Counted from the first letter of the stretch, positions 16,612-25,037 are shown. The stretch is DNA of 36,150 bases from Acidobacteriaceae bacterium (GCA_019246575.1 JAFAQG010000486.1:1-36150), one strand, 5' to 3'. Numbers and translations: made by a program. Notes: a model not told the origin generated them from the letters alone.

Positions 16612-17637
16612 ATGGTGCTGTTACGCTCCTCGAACGCTGCGCGCGCGTGTCGCGGTGCTGTACGAGTCCTGTGCCTGCTCTCCGCGTGCATATTTCGCAC
16701 TGCCGCGCAGGAGCCACCCTCTTTCACTGCTTCCACGAACCTTGTTGTGCTGGATGTGCGTGTGTTTCAGAGAGGGACCGGCCGGCCGATCGAAGGCCTC
16801 AAACGTGAGGACTTCGAGGTCCGCGACGAAGGCAAGCTTCAGATTCTGAAGATAGCGGAGAGTGGGACGTTTCCCTTAGATGTTGCCATTCTTCTGGATG
16901 TCAGCGGCAGCGTTATCCAATCGACGAGGCAGTTGGCGTCGGGCGCGGACGCGGCGGCTCACGCCTTGCGCAGGGAAGATCGTGCAGCGGTGCTGACCTT
17001 TTCGTCTAAATGCCAGCTTCAGCAGGAGTTCACAAGCAATCCGGATCGCATAGCGGATGGCATTCAACGCTCGCTTGCGAGTGTCACCCGTGTGGAATCC
17101 GGTACGCGTTTGTTCGATGCGATCGCCTCGGCATTGGACATGTATCCCGCGCGCGCCGATAAGTTGCGGCGCCGAGCGCTCATTGTCGCCACAGACGATC
17201 AAGAGCGTTCTTCGAAAATTCGCTTGCCTGCGTTAACGTCCGAAGCCTTGGAAAAGGACGCCACAGTGAACGGAGTGATCCTGATCAGCGTGGAGCCGCG
17301 GAACCAAACCACAATAGGGAGAGCGAGGACTCCGATTCCCATTCCCGGTATTCCTCCTGTTGTTCTCGATCGGAGCTATCCGTTGCCGAAGGCGCACACG
17401 CTCTCGATGGAACCGCTCGTCAACGAAACCGGCGGTGAATATCTTCATCCGATCGATAATCCCGCAGCGTTACTGCAGATGCTGGACCACCTCCGCGCGC
17501 GATACATCCTGGCCTATGTTCTTCCACAAGAACAGAGAATCCCGGGCCAACATCGCGTGGAGGTCGATCTTTGCCCCAGCGCGCACCAGCGGTATCCAGA
17601 CGCTCTCGTCCGAACGCGGCCATATTATAGGTTCTAA
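16612..17637 (+). CDS. Secreted VWA-domain protein (VWFA-related Acidobacterial domain)
   Basis: The start was moved to ATG 16612, where a signal peptide begins (MVLLRSSNAARACRGAVRV, hydrophobic core, cleavage near TAAQ); the open frame upstream crosses decayed gene fragments. The 341-residue product has a short N-terminal beta domain (TNLVVLDVRVFQ, then GLKREDFEVRDEGK, typical of TIGR03436 proteins). A von Willebrand A domain follows with the MIDAS motif ILLDVSGSV (D96, S98, S100), GTRLFDAIASAL and VATDDQE. Such proteins are exported and very abundant in Acidobacteria; the function is unknown, and adhesion or protein-protein interaction is inferred. It is monocistronic and convergent with the repeat protein. 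Confidence 0.88.
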   Translation: MVLLRSSNAARACRGAVRVLCLLSACIFRTAAQEPPSFTASTNLVVLDVRVFQRGTGRPIEGLKREDFEVRDEGKLQILKIAESGTFPLDVAILLDVSGSVIQSTRQLASGADAAAHALRREDRAAVLTFSSKCQLQQEFTSNPDRIADGIQRSLASVTRVESGTRLFDAIASALDMYPARADKLRRRALIVATDDQERSSKIRLPALTSEALEKDATVNGVILISVEPRNQTTIGRARTPIPIPGIPPVVLDRSYPLPKAHTLSMEPLVNETGGEYLHPIDNPAALLQMLDHLRARYILAYVLPQEQRIPGQHRVEVDLCPSAHQRYPDALVRTRPYYRF

Positions 17638-17755
17638 GCATTTGCATCGGTTCGTTCAGGAATCGCGCCTTCGCGCCATGCTTGCGTCGTAGCGATTCAG
17701 CTGCAAAATGGTGGCGCGGCCGACGAGATACAGCAGTCGTGAACGGCAAATCACG

Positions 17756-18541
17756 TCACAACGCCTGCACAACCATTGAAGGTGCGGTTATGAAACCGCC
17801 GCCGCCGTTCCCCAGATACTGCCACCCGGACCACTGATTGGTCGACGAGTCCTGCCAATTGAAATACAGATTCCCGTCCGCCCCGACCGCACTGACCACG
17901 GTGTTGTAGCCGTTCACGTACGACTGGACCACCATCGCCGGTGTGCTAGTAAAACCACCTCCCGCGCTACCCAGATACTGCCACCCGGACCACTGATTGG
18001 TCGACGAGTCCTGCCAATTGAAATACAGATTCCCGTCCGCCCCGACCGCGGTGACAACCGTGTTGTAGCCGTTCACGTACGACTGGACCACCATCGCCGG
18101 TGTGCTAGTAAAACCACCTCCCGCGCTACCCAGATACTGCCACCCGGACCACTGATTCGTTGACGAGTCCTGCCAATTGAAATACAGATTCCCGTCCGCC
18201 CCGACTGCGGTGACAACCGTGTTGTAGCCGTTCACGTACGACTGGACCACCATCGCCGGTGTGCTAGTAAAACCGCCCCCCGCGCTACCCAGATACTGCC
18301 ACCCGGACCACTGATTCGTTGACGAGTCCTGCCAATTGAAATACAGATTCCCGTCCGCCCCGACCGCGGTGACAACCGTGTTGTAGCCGTTAACAGGTGA
18401 CTGCACAATCATGGACGGTGCAGTTATAAAGCCGCCACCGGCGCCGCCCAGGTATTGCCATCCTGACCACTGATTAGTGGCGGACTCCTGCCAATTAAAG
18501 TAGAGGCTCTGGTCCGCTCCAACGTCAGAGATCACGGTGTT
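17756..18541. repeat. Tandem repeat, 159-bp period, about 4.9 copies
   Basis: The anchor CCAGATACTGCC (CCAGGTATTGCC in the last copy) recurs at 17812, 17971, 18130, 18289 and 18448, exactly 159 bp apart each time. The middle copies differ at only a few silent positions, while the outer copies are more diverged. Near-identity at DNA level points to recent duplication or gene conversion within the coding region. Confidence 0.95.
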
Positions 18542-18631
18542 ACCGTTCGAAGCGAAAACGGGGCAAGTACCCCAGAACGCCAATAAGGCGGAACAACAAA
18601 CGCGCACGACGTTCAAGCTGTCAAATTTCAT
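17756..18631 (-). CDS. Secreted five-repeat (beta-propeller/lectin-like) protein
   Basis: The start is ATG 18631, with GGAGG 5 nt upstream. Residues 1-28 are a signal peptide (…LLAFWGTCPVFAS). The rest of the 291-residue protein is five tandem ~53-residue units with the pattern NTVVTAVGADGNLYFNWQ…NQWSGWQYLG…GGF…P…VVQ; the three middle units are identical in protein sequence. The GADGNLYFNWQ/WSGW pattern resembles DUF346/PLL-type and tachylectin-2-like propeller blades. A single five-bladed, sugar-binding propeller is therefore likely (inference). The first and last units share FITAPSM where the middle ones have FTSTPAM. No anchor or sorting signal is seen, so it is probably released or bound to surface glycan. 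Confidence 0.8.
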   Translation of the reverse strand: MKFDSLNVVRVCCSALLAFWGTCPVFASNGNTVISDVGADQSLYFNWQESATNQWSGWQYLGGAGGGFITAPSMIVQSPVNGYNTVVTAVGADGNLYFNWQDSSTNQWSGWQYLGSAGGGFTSTPAMVVQSYVNGYNTVVTAVGADGNLYFNWQDSSTNQWSGWQYLGSAGGGFTSTPAMVVQSYVNGYNTVVTAVGADGNLYFNWQDSSTNQWSGWQYLGSAGGGFTSTPAMVVQSYVNGYNTVVSAVGADGNLYFNWQDSSTNQWSGWQYLGNGGGGFITAPSMVVQAL

Positions 18632-18864
18632 TTGATCCTCCGGCGATTGATAAGTCAGTTTCTTTGGCGTTACCGCATGGCAATGCTTTGTCAAAGAACG
18701 AAATAAGGCTATTCTATTGCTGGCTAAAAAAACACTCACTTATTGGTACCGCTGGTACTATTGAGGAACATTAGAGGCCCACAAGCCCCGCCTGCTCGGT
18801 TACAACAGCGGTTCATAACGCCTCTTTTTGTAGAGGCTGTACTGTTGCACTCGCGGGTCACCTT

Positions 18865-20445
18865 TCAGTGCCGCAACTGGACATTCTTGTATGAACGTGT
18901 TACCGCGCTGTCCACAACTGCCGGAATCATCATCAGCATAAGCCAGGCGAGCGGCGTCATGTAGCGAACCGTAGGATGCTGCGCCACAAGAGCTAACTGC
19001 GCGAAAAAGATCCAGGCGGCGATGCCGGACAGAATCCAATAAGCGAGATATTTCCGTTCGGCGAACACGGCCAGCACAGTAAAAAGCAGCGGCGATAGCA
19101 GCAGGAATTGGTACCAGGGCAGCGCCGCGACGTGCCAGCGCTCGGTCAGCGTATCGAGATCTTTTTCCTCAAACGGTTGGTGAAAATAGGTCCGCAGCTC
19201 GTCGGTAAACGATGCCGGAAACCCGTGATGGTGTCCCTCATCCTGTTCAACCGTCTGCTTCAGATAGTCATCGTCAAAGTACTGCGCGAGTGTCAGAGCA
19301 GATAATCGCAAAAATCCAACAGGATCGCGTTTGACCGCAGCGATTGCAGTTTTCCTCGCGAGTTTGTTTGCCAGGAGCGTATCGGGAACCGATCCACCGG
19401 CCTTTGTCACATCCACCAGGTTCGGAATCAACCCTCCGGGTGCAAAGGCGTGTGCGTTTCGCGCGCGGGGGTCGTGAAGAGGGTATGCGAGGTGATTGAA
19501 AACGGCATCGCGCCAGGCAGGAACCGGAAGGTCACCCGGCTCGACGATAGGCGCCCAGGACGCAAGCAGGAACAGGCCATCCGTGTACAGATACGCGGGC
19601 GCATGGTGCGTCAGCCGGCCATTGATGTGGCGGTAACTATAGAGCAGAAATTGACTGACTAACACGGCCGCTATCACATGGACAGCAATGGGTCGCCACG
19701 CGTTAAGTGGTGGTTGTGACGTCGTGCCGCGAGTTGTACGAAAGCGCCTGAACAACTCCGCCCAGAACGGCGTGGTCCGGCATGCGATGAGCGGCAGCAG
19801 CCCCGCATTGACAACCACGATTGGGAGAAAGCTGATGCGCAGACTTATCAGGACAATCGAAACCACCTGTGCCCAAATCAGAAGACGAAGGCTCGCGGTT
19901 CTGATGTACTCAAGCGCAAGCACAACATAAACGGTAAATACAAAGGTGGAGGTCGCCTCTGTGAGAGCGAAGCGCTCCGAAATCAACTGCAGCGGCTCAA
20001 CGGCGCACAACAATGCTGCCACACTCGCCACCCACACGCGCGTACGGAAATAACGCAGCAGACACACGGCAACGAGCCACGATGAGATTCCGCTCAGTCC
20101 TGCCTGAACCAGAATCATTGGTTGAAACGAGTGCGGCCACACGGCCAGTACGCGCAGGATGAAGCCAATGGTGAAACTGCGGTCCTCGGGAATCCAGCCG
20201 GTGAGAGCCGTCCACAGATACGATGCCGAATCGCCCAGGAGGAAACGGGGCTGCGGATCTAATAAGTAAAAAACAAACTTAATCGCCAATATAACGAGCA
20301 GCAGGTAACCCAGATAGCGGCGCGACAGTTGATGAGTCTCGACCCGGTTGACAGTACGGACATCCGAAGCGGCTTCAAGGATCGCCGGCGGTACCGAATA
20401 ACTGCTCTCGGGAACGGTACCGCGGTTCGGGAACATCGGCGACAT
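18865..20445 (-). CDS. Polytopic membrane protein, GT-C/ArnT-like
   Basis: This 526-residue protein has roughly ten transmembrane segments after a ~45-residue cytoplasmic N-terminus. The first external loop contains PQPRFLLGDSASYLWTALTG, with an acidic residue in the position used by GT-C enzymes. Later regions hold ERFALTEATSTFVFTVY and a large soluble loop (~residues 300-440) before the last helices. This layout resembles PMT/ArnT-type glycosyltransferases found in Acidobacterial polysaccharide regions, but no diagnostic motif is strong enough to name a substrate. It stands alone. A 6-bp hairpin (18820-18837) lies 28 bp after the stop, without a T tract. Confidence 0.62.
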   Translation of the reverse strand: MSPMFPNRGTVPESSYSVPPAILEAASDVRTVNRVETHQLSRRYLGYLLLVILAIKFVFYLLDPQPRFLLGDSASYLWTALTGWIPEDRSFTIGFILRVLAVWPHSFQPMILVQAGLSGISSWLVAVCLLRYFRTRVWVASVAALLCAVEPLQLISERFALTEATSTFVFTVYVVLALEYIRTASLRLLIWAQVVSIVLISLRISFLPIVVVNAGLLPLIACRTTPFWAELFRRFRTTRGTTSQPPLNAWRPIAVHVIAAVLVSQFLLYSYRHINGRLTHHAPAYLYTDGLFLLASWAPIVEPGDLPVPAWRDAVFNHLAYPLHDPRARNAHAFAPGGLIPNLVDVTKAGGSVPDTLLANKLARKTAIAAVKRDPVGFLRLSALTLAQYFDDDYLKQTVEQDEGHHHGFPASFTDELRTYFHQPFEEKDLDTLTERWHVAALPWYQFLLLSPLLFTVLAVFAERKYLAYWILSGIAAWIFFAQLALVAQHPTVRYMTPLAWLMLMMIPAVVDSAVTRSYKNVQLRH

Positions 20446-20517
20446 TGTAGCTTAGGGCAGGAACAGATCGCCGGATACGACAAAGCTGACTGTCGGATGT
20501 AAGTACAACTGCAATGC

Positions 20518-21486
20518 TCAGAACGCGATCCTTCTCTCGATCTCGCTCAGGGTAGCCAGATCTTTGCGCCGATCGTATAGCTTTGTCGTGCGAGGGTCGG
20601 CGTGATTCGCCATGTCTTGCGCCGCTTCGAGCGACCCGCCGTTTTGTAGGAAAACCGTAATGCCGGTGCCGCGGAAAGTGTGATTGCAGATCGTGTCAGG
20701 AAGTCCGGCGCGGGCACAGCGTTGTTTCACGGCACGCAGCAGGTCGCGGCGGCCGATTCCCTGCCCCGTTAAGCGGTGCAATTTGTCTACACTTTGAAAC
20801 AGTGGCGCCTTGGCATCTGTGATTCCGGCGTTTTCCAGATAACGATCGAGATACTCCTCGGCTTCGTGGTGCAGCCACACCAGTTTTTCCTTGCCGCCCT
20901 TTTCCTCGAGGCGCAGTTGAGCACGCTTGCCGACGAATCGGTAATCTTCGCGCTTGAGCATAACGACTGCACTCACGCGCGCAAACGTATAAGCCATGAC
21001 GGCAATGGCAGCGCGGTCCCGCAGGCCTTTGAGCGAGGTGGTCTCGATCGAATCGAGCAGGTCGCGCATCTGCCCGGGCTCGAGGATGGGCGTGATGCCG
21101 GTTTGCCGGCTGAATTTCGGACCTTTTACAAACAGCGCCGGATTGGTGGGAATCACCTGGCCGACGACCATCCAGTTGAAGAGCATGCGCAATCCGGCGA
21201 GATGTTGCTTGATAGAAGGAGGACTCAGCTCGCGCTGCTTCGACTCGATGTAGGCGGCCACGTGCAGGGGTCGAATCTGCTGGAGCTCGATGCGGTGGTC
21301 CTCGCACCAGCCAAAAAACTGATGGGCTGCCTGCACGTAGGCGCTGCGCGTATTGCGATTACGGATCTGCGCGGCAAAGAATTCGAAGAATTTTTCCCGC
21401 GCGCCTTCCCCCGCGGCAGCAACGACAGCCGGTACCGGTAAATGCGGAATGGAGAGCAAGCGCACAATGGCAGTGGATTCGCTCAT
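20518..21486 (-). CDS. Tyrosine recombinase / integrase (XerC/D-like)
   Basis: This 322-residue tyrosine recombinase has a SAM-like N-terminal core-binding domain (~residues 30-115, NTRSAYVQAAHQFFGWCEDH) and an intact catalytic domain. The catalytic set is Arg170 (TFARVSAV), Lys near 196-201 (EEKGGKEKLVW), His269 and Arg272 (NHTFRGTGI), His295 (ANHADPRTT) and Tyr304 (KLYDRR). GGAGGAA lies 4 nt upstream of ATG 21486, which overlaps the vapC stop (ATGA). XerCD proper is usually in another context; this looks like an accessory integrase or integron-like recombinase. No attachment site was found. Confidence 0.9.
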   Translation of the reverse strand: MSESTAIVRLLSIPHLPVPAVVAAAGEGAREKFFEFFAAQIRNRNTRSAYVQAAHQFFGWCEDHRIELQQIRPLHVAAYIESKQRELSPPSIKQHLAGLRMLFNWMVVGQVIPTNPALFVKGPKFSRQTGITPILEPGQMRDLLDSIETTSLKGLRDRAAIAVMAYTFARVSAVVMLKREDYRFVGKRAQLRLEEKGGKEKLVWLHHEAEEYLDRYLENAGITDAKAPLFQSVDKLHRLTGQGIGRRDLLRAVKQRCARAGLPDTICNHTFRGTGITVFLQNGGSLEAAQDMANHADPRTTKLYDRRKDLATLSEIERRIAF

Positions 21487-21881
21487 GCGGTTCCTCCGGG
21501 TAACGGATAGATGGACAACTCCGGCATTGGAAAATGTTTTCGGTTGCCTGTAATGAGGGTGAGACCGTATTCGAGAGCGGTAGCGGCGATCAGGGTATCC
21601 AGAAGAGATAACGTCACACCTTTGCGTGCGTAGTCAAAGCGAAGCCGTCCGGCGCGGCGTGCGATTGCGCGTGAGCTGCCGTACCATACGAAAGCAGATA
21701 AGAATTCATCTGTTTTCAGTTGTTCGTGCGGCCACATGCCCGCGTAGACTTCGGCCAGTGTAATCGCGCAGCACGCCAGGCGATTGCCCTGCAAGACCAA
21801 TTCGCGCAGCCACTCGCGGCGGCCGCGCTTCCCATTGAGCGCATCCACAAAAACGTTGGTATCAGGAAGGTAGGTCGTCAT
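21483..21881 (-). CDS. vapC: VapC-type PIN-domain toxin
   Basis: The PIN domain begins at ATG 21881 (MTTYLPDTNVFVDALNG), which overlaps the stop of the antitoxin gene by 4 bp; the longer open frame upstream is antitoxin coding sequence in another frame. Of 132 residues, the acidic active-site positions are D7, E44 (TLAEVYAG) and D95 (LLDTLIAATA), with a typical TGNRKHF C-terminal motif (N113). VapC toxins are Mg-dependent endoribonucleases. The downstream integrase overlaps this gene by 4 bp, giving an unusual vapB-vapC-int unit. Confidence 0.88.
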   Translation of the reverse strand: MTTYLPDTNVFVDALNGKRGRREWLRELVLQGNRLACCAITLAEVYAGMWPHEQLKTDEFLSAFVWYGSSRAIARRAGRLRFDYARKGVTLSLLDTLIAATALEYGLTLITGNRKHFPMPELSIYPLPGGTA

Positions 21882-22177
21882 TCTGTGTCGCGAACCGCTC
21901 GGTCCAACCAGTCGCCGAGCTTTTCGCGTTCGATGCGCAGCTCCTCGTCGCGCATTTTGCGAACCCACGCCTCTGCGCCTTCCGCTAATTCGGGGTGGTC
22001 CTCATCTTTCCAGATCGGTTCTTTGCTGCTCAGAAATTCGAGCAACCGGCGGCGATTCACCGCGTCTCGAATTACCTCAGCGATGAAAGCACTCCGGCCA
22101 CGCGGGCCCACGAGCGCATCGACGTCTGCGAGCAGATCCTCGGGGAGGAACACATGGGCGCGTTTGCGGTGGGGCAT
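21878..22177 (-). CDS. vapB: Ribbon-helix-helix antitoxin (VapB-like)
   Basis: The recognisable protein starts at ATG 22177 (MPHRKRAHVFLPEDLLADVD) and has 99 residues. The N-terminal RHH element (HVFLPEDLLADVDALV, then RSAFIAEVIRDAVNRRR) is followed by a charged C-terminal tail, usual for the toxin-wrapping part. The open frame extends to 22351, but that segment shows no family similarity; GTG 22189 is another possible start. It should neutralise the adjoining VapC and repress their promoter, which must lie between 22178 and the divergent flavoprotein gene at 22384. Confidence 0.8.
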   Translation of the reverse strand: MPHRKRAHVFLPEDLLADVDALVGPRGRSAFIAEVIRDAVNRRRLLEFLSSKEPIWKDEDHPELAEGAEAWVRKMRDEELRIEREKLGDWLDRAVRDTE

Positions 22178-22383
22178 GGCAGGTTCCACATGTATTGTGG
22201 CAAAACTTTGGGCTGTTGTGTACTCCTGTCTCCCGAACGTAATATATGTATCCTGGATCGCAGGACGCACACACGGTTTACGAGCGCTCTCAGGTGGGGC
22301 TGTGCGATCCTGACCGGAATAGTAAGCGAAGTGCAGGCGTAATTCCAACAACGGGTGAAATCTGTTAAGAAAGGACCCTTTCC

Positions 22384-23640
22384 ATGCATTCTCAAGGTCA
22401 TCGGCGTGTGGCCGTTATCGGGGCTGGACCGTTTGGATTGTCAGTTGCGGCACATTTTGGGGCCGCCGGTATTCCTTACCGCATTCTTGGCAAGCCGATG
22501 CATCGCTGGCATCATCAGATGCCCAAAGGGATGTTCCTGAAATCGGAAGGACATGCCTCGAATCTTTCTGATCCTAGGGGGCGATTTACCCTCGAGCAGT
22601 ACTGTGCGGTCCATAACTTGGAGTACGGTGACTGGGGGACGCCCGTACCGCTGGAGACCTTCATCCGATATGCATCGGCTTTCGAGCGCGAATTGGTGCC
22701 CAACGTCGAACAGACCCTGGTCGCGAACATTGACCGTTCGCCGAACGGCTTCGCCATCCAAATGGATAATGGAGCCGCTTGGGAGGCCACCGATGTCGTT
22801 GTTGCAACAGGCTTAGATTATACGTCGCAAACTCCCGCCGTGCTGTCGCATTTGCCGCCAGAGTTGTGTTCCCATGTATCGCAGCACAGCGATTTGAGCC
22901 GCTTTCGCGGGCAGGACGTCGCGGTTATCGGCGGTGGGCAGTCGGCGCTTGAAACGGCAGCGCTCCTTTCGGAAGAAGGCGCTTCGGTCCGCATACTGGT
23001 GCGCAAACCCTCGCTTGCCTGGAACGCCGTTGCCCGAAAAGGTCCGCGGTCCCGCTATGAGCGCATTCGGTATCCGAGATCGGGGCTGGGGCAGGGCCTG
23101 GAAATCTGGGCTTATTGTGTGTCTCCGCCTCTGTTCCGGTACATTCCGACGGGAATCCGTGTCCGCAAATTAAAAACGGTGGCAGGCCCGGCGGGCTCCT
23201 GGTGGCTGAAAGATCGCGTCGACGGACGGGTTCCGGTTCTGGTGGGCCATTCCGTCGAGAAAGCCGAAACAAGAGGCCAGCGCGTTCTGCTCCGGACGGT
23301 CGGGCTCGACGGGTTACCGCATGAAATCGAGACCAGCCATGTCATTGCTGCTACCGGATACCGATTCGATTTACAGCGCCTTCCCTTTTTGAGTGAACGC
23401 CTGAAATCGCTGGTACGCACGAACAACAACATGCCTGTGCTGTCGTTCGGTTTTGAGTCGTCGGTGCCTGGCTTATATTTCACGGGCCTTTCGAGTACGA
23501 ATTGCTTCGGACCTGCTATGCGATTCATTTTTGGCGCAGACTATACGGCACGGACTATTTCGCGGCGTCTTACGGCCAACTCGTATGCATCCAGATGGTT
23601 TCCTTCTTTGCGACCAAGTAGGGAAACCGTCTCTGAATAA
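22384..23640 (+). CDS. FAD-dependent NAD(P)-binding monooxygenase-like oxidoreductase
   Basis: This 418-residue protein has two dinucleotide-binding folds: VAVIGAGPFGLSVAAHFGAAG (GAGPFG at 13-18) for FAD and DVAVIGGGQSALETAALLSEE (near 178-198) for NAD(P)H. A late ATGYRFDLQRLPFL motif (~322-335) is typical of flavin monooxygenases and ornithine/lysine N-hydroxylase relatives. AAGGA lies 8 nt before the ATG. Its TAA stop shares a base with the ATG of the ATP-grasp gene, so the two are co-translated. The pair suggests oxidation of an amine, or of a carbon next to it, followed by carboxylate-amine ligation. Substrate and product are unknown. Confidence 0.82.
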   Translation: MHSQGHRRVAVIGAGPFGLSVAAHFGAAGIPYRILGKPMHRWHHQMPKGMFLKSEGHASNLSDPRGRFTLEQYCAVHNLEYGDWGTPVPLETFIRYASAFERELVPNVEQTLVANIDRSPNGFAIQMDNGAAWEATDVVVATGLDYTSQTPAVLSHLPPELCSHVSQHSDLSRFRGQDVAVIGGGQSALETAALLSEEGASVRILVRKPSLAWNAVARKGPRSRYERIRYPRSGLGQGLEIWAYCVSPPLFRYIPTGIRVRKLKTVAGPAGSWWLKDRVDGRVPVLVGHSVEKAETRGQRVLLRTVGLDGLPHEIETSHVIAATGYRFDLQRLPFLSERLKSLVRTNNNMPVLSFGFESSVPGLYFTGLSSTNCFGPAMRFIFGADYTARTISRRLTANSYASRWFPSLRPSRETVSE

Positions 23641-24911
23641 TGCTCCCGAAGCAGGGTGATGGCTTTTCTCTCGATACAAGCGTGCCGGTTTTGTTGTTCA
23701 AAATCGGCCGCTATGTAATCCATCACGGGAGTCTCGGAGTCATTCGCAGCCTGGGTAGAGCCGGGGTTCCAGTTTATGCAATTGTGGAAGACCGGCTTAC
23801 CCCGATTGCGCTATCGCGCTATCTCGCAGGAGCATTTGTGCGCGATACGTCCACCTCGGATGCCTGCGAGCTATTGGGCGATCTTGCGTCGATTGGAGGA
23901 CATCTTGGCCGGAAAGCGGTTCTTGTCCCTACGGACGATCGAGCTGCGATCTTCCTCAGCGAACATTGCCGGGATCTGGAGAAATGGTATTTTCTGCCGC
24001 CGGTCGCGACGGAATTGCCTCGCCTGGTTGCGAATAAAAACAGTCTGTACGAATTGTGCAGAAGCACGGGTTTGCCCTGTCCTGAAACTGCATTCCCACG
24101 TTCGATGAATGAGGTCGACGAGTTTATGGATCGGGTTCAATTCCCGATCATGGTGAAGACAGCTGAATGCCTGCCGGGCTCCGCGACTCCGCAAAAAGTG
24201 GTTATCACGCGAACACGCTCCGAACTTGTATCGCTCTATCGAAATCGGAACCAAGCGGAGAGCCTGAACTTCGTTTTGCAGGAGTATATTCCGCATTCGT
24301 ATGCGGAAGATTGGATCTTTCACGGTTACCGCAATCCGACAACCGATTGCTTTGTTCCCTTTACAGGAAAGAAGCTGCGATCCTTTCCTGCGTTTGCCGG
24401 CTTCACAACGCTCGGTATTTCCGCTCGGAACGAAACACTGTGCCATCAGAGCCGAGAATTTTTACAAAGCATTGGATACGCGGGCATCGTCGACATGGAT
24501 TATCGTTTCGACAAACGGGACGGCCGATACAAGCTTCTGGATTGCAATCCGCGGATCGGGGCGAACTTTTGCATGTTTCGCGATGATGCCGGCCTCGATG
24601 TCGTGCGCGCGCTCCATTTGGATTTGACTGGAAGGACTGTCCGGCAAGTCGCTTCCGTAGAAGGCCGCAAATTTCTTGTGGAGCCATACGACCTGTTTGG
24701 GACGTTGGGGTATATGCGCAAACGCGAACTGACTGTTCGAGAGTGGTGGCACACGCTCCAGGGCGAAAAAGAATTTGCCTGGTTCAGCCGTGCAGACCCC
24801 GCTCCGTTTTTGGGGATGTGCGGCCGGCTGGGAATTTTGATGGTCGCAGGCGCGGGTCGAAGAGCTTTGAAACGGGTACGAGCACTGGCCCGGCAGAACG
24901 GTCAAGCCTAG
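23640..24911 (+). CDS. ATP-grasp carboxylate-amine ligase-like protein
   Basis: This 423-residue ATP-grasp protein has an N-terminal pre-ATP-grasp domain (GRYVIHHGSLGVIRSLGRAG), then VANKNSLYELCRSTGLPCPE, a lysine-bearing strand PIMVKTAEC and the central FVLQEYIPHSYAEDW. The metal-binding end is VDMDYRFDKRDGRYKLLDCN, followed by PRIGANF; its D/N residues are those expected for Mg-ATP binding. The family joins a carboxylate to an amine through an acyl-phosphate. The C-terminus is basic. It overlaps the flavoprotein gene by 1 bp. Such ligases recur in Acidobacterial surface-polysaccharide and peptide gene sets, but the substrate is not evident. Confidence 0.82.
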   Translation: MLPKQGDGFSLDTSVPVLLFKIGRYVIHHGSLGVIRSLGRAGVPVYAIVEDRLTPIALSRYLAGAFVRDTSTSDACELLGDLASIGGHLGRKAVLVPTDDRAAIFLSEHCRDLEKWYFLPPVATELPRLVANKNSLYELCRSTGLPCPETAFPRSMNEVDEFMDRVQFPIMVKTAECLPGSATPQKVVITRTRSELVSLYRNRNQAESLNFVLQEYIPHSYAEDWIFHGYRNPTTDCFVPFTGKKLRSFPAFAGFTTLGISARNETLCHQSREFLQSIGYAGIVDMDYRFDKRDGRYKLLDCNPRIGANFCMFRDDAGLDVVRALHLDLTGRTVRQVASVEGRKFLVEPYDLFGTLGYMRKRELTVREWWHTLQGEKEFAWFSRADPAPFLGMCGRLGILMVAGAGRRALKRVRALARQNGQA

Positions 24912-24956
24912 GGCCTATACGTGGCCCTGGAGTCTCATAACTTCTTTTATGGGACT
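24910..24956 (+). terminator. Two consecutive hairpins after the flavoprotein/ATP-grasp operon
   Basis: Hairpin one is AGGGCC (24910-24915) with GGCCCT (24923-24928) around a 7-nt loop, overlapping the stop codon. Hairpin two is AGTCTCATAA (24931-24940) with TTATGGGACT (24947-24956), ten pairs including one G-U, with a 6-nt loop. No clear T tract follows, so this is a candidate terminator or mRNA-end structure rather than a classic intrinsic terminator. Confidence 0.45.
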
Positions 24957-25037
24957 GTACTTGTCTGCCCGAGTTCAACGCTTATTGCGCATTCGCGCAT
25001 AACCGCAGTACAAAGGGGATGGTGAACTCGGGCGTCT

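Noticed and set aside
16332..16736. 134-codon minus-strand ORF as an ORF6N gene
   Set aside because: Only about 25 residues match ORF6N; the rest is antisense to the VWA gene start and to the HigB fragment, so only the short relic is annotated.
17756..18541. CRISPR array from the regular repeat spacing
   Set aside because: The 159-bp units are contiguous coding repeats without spacers and encode a secreted repeat protein; no cas gene is nearby.
18820..18837. 6-bp hairpin GCCTCT/AGAGGC as terminator of the membrane-protein gene
   Set aside because: Short stem and no T tract on the minus strand; mentioned only in the gene entry.
18743..18964. 73-codon plus-strand ORF between two minus-strand genes
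   Set aside because: No SD, no recognisable motif, and its 3' half is antisense to the membrane protein gene; composition looks like non-coding sequence.
20776..21441. 221-codon plus-strand ORF
   Set aside because: Antisense to the tyrosine recombinase with intact catalytic residues; no own motif.
23871..24446. 191-codon minus-strand ORF
   Set aside because: Antisense to the ATP-grasp gene; no domain, basic shadow-type composition.
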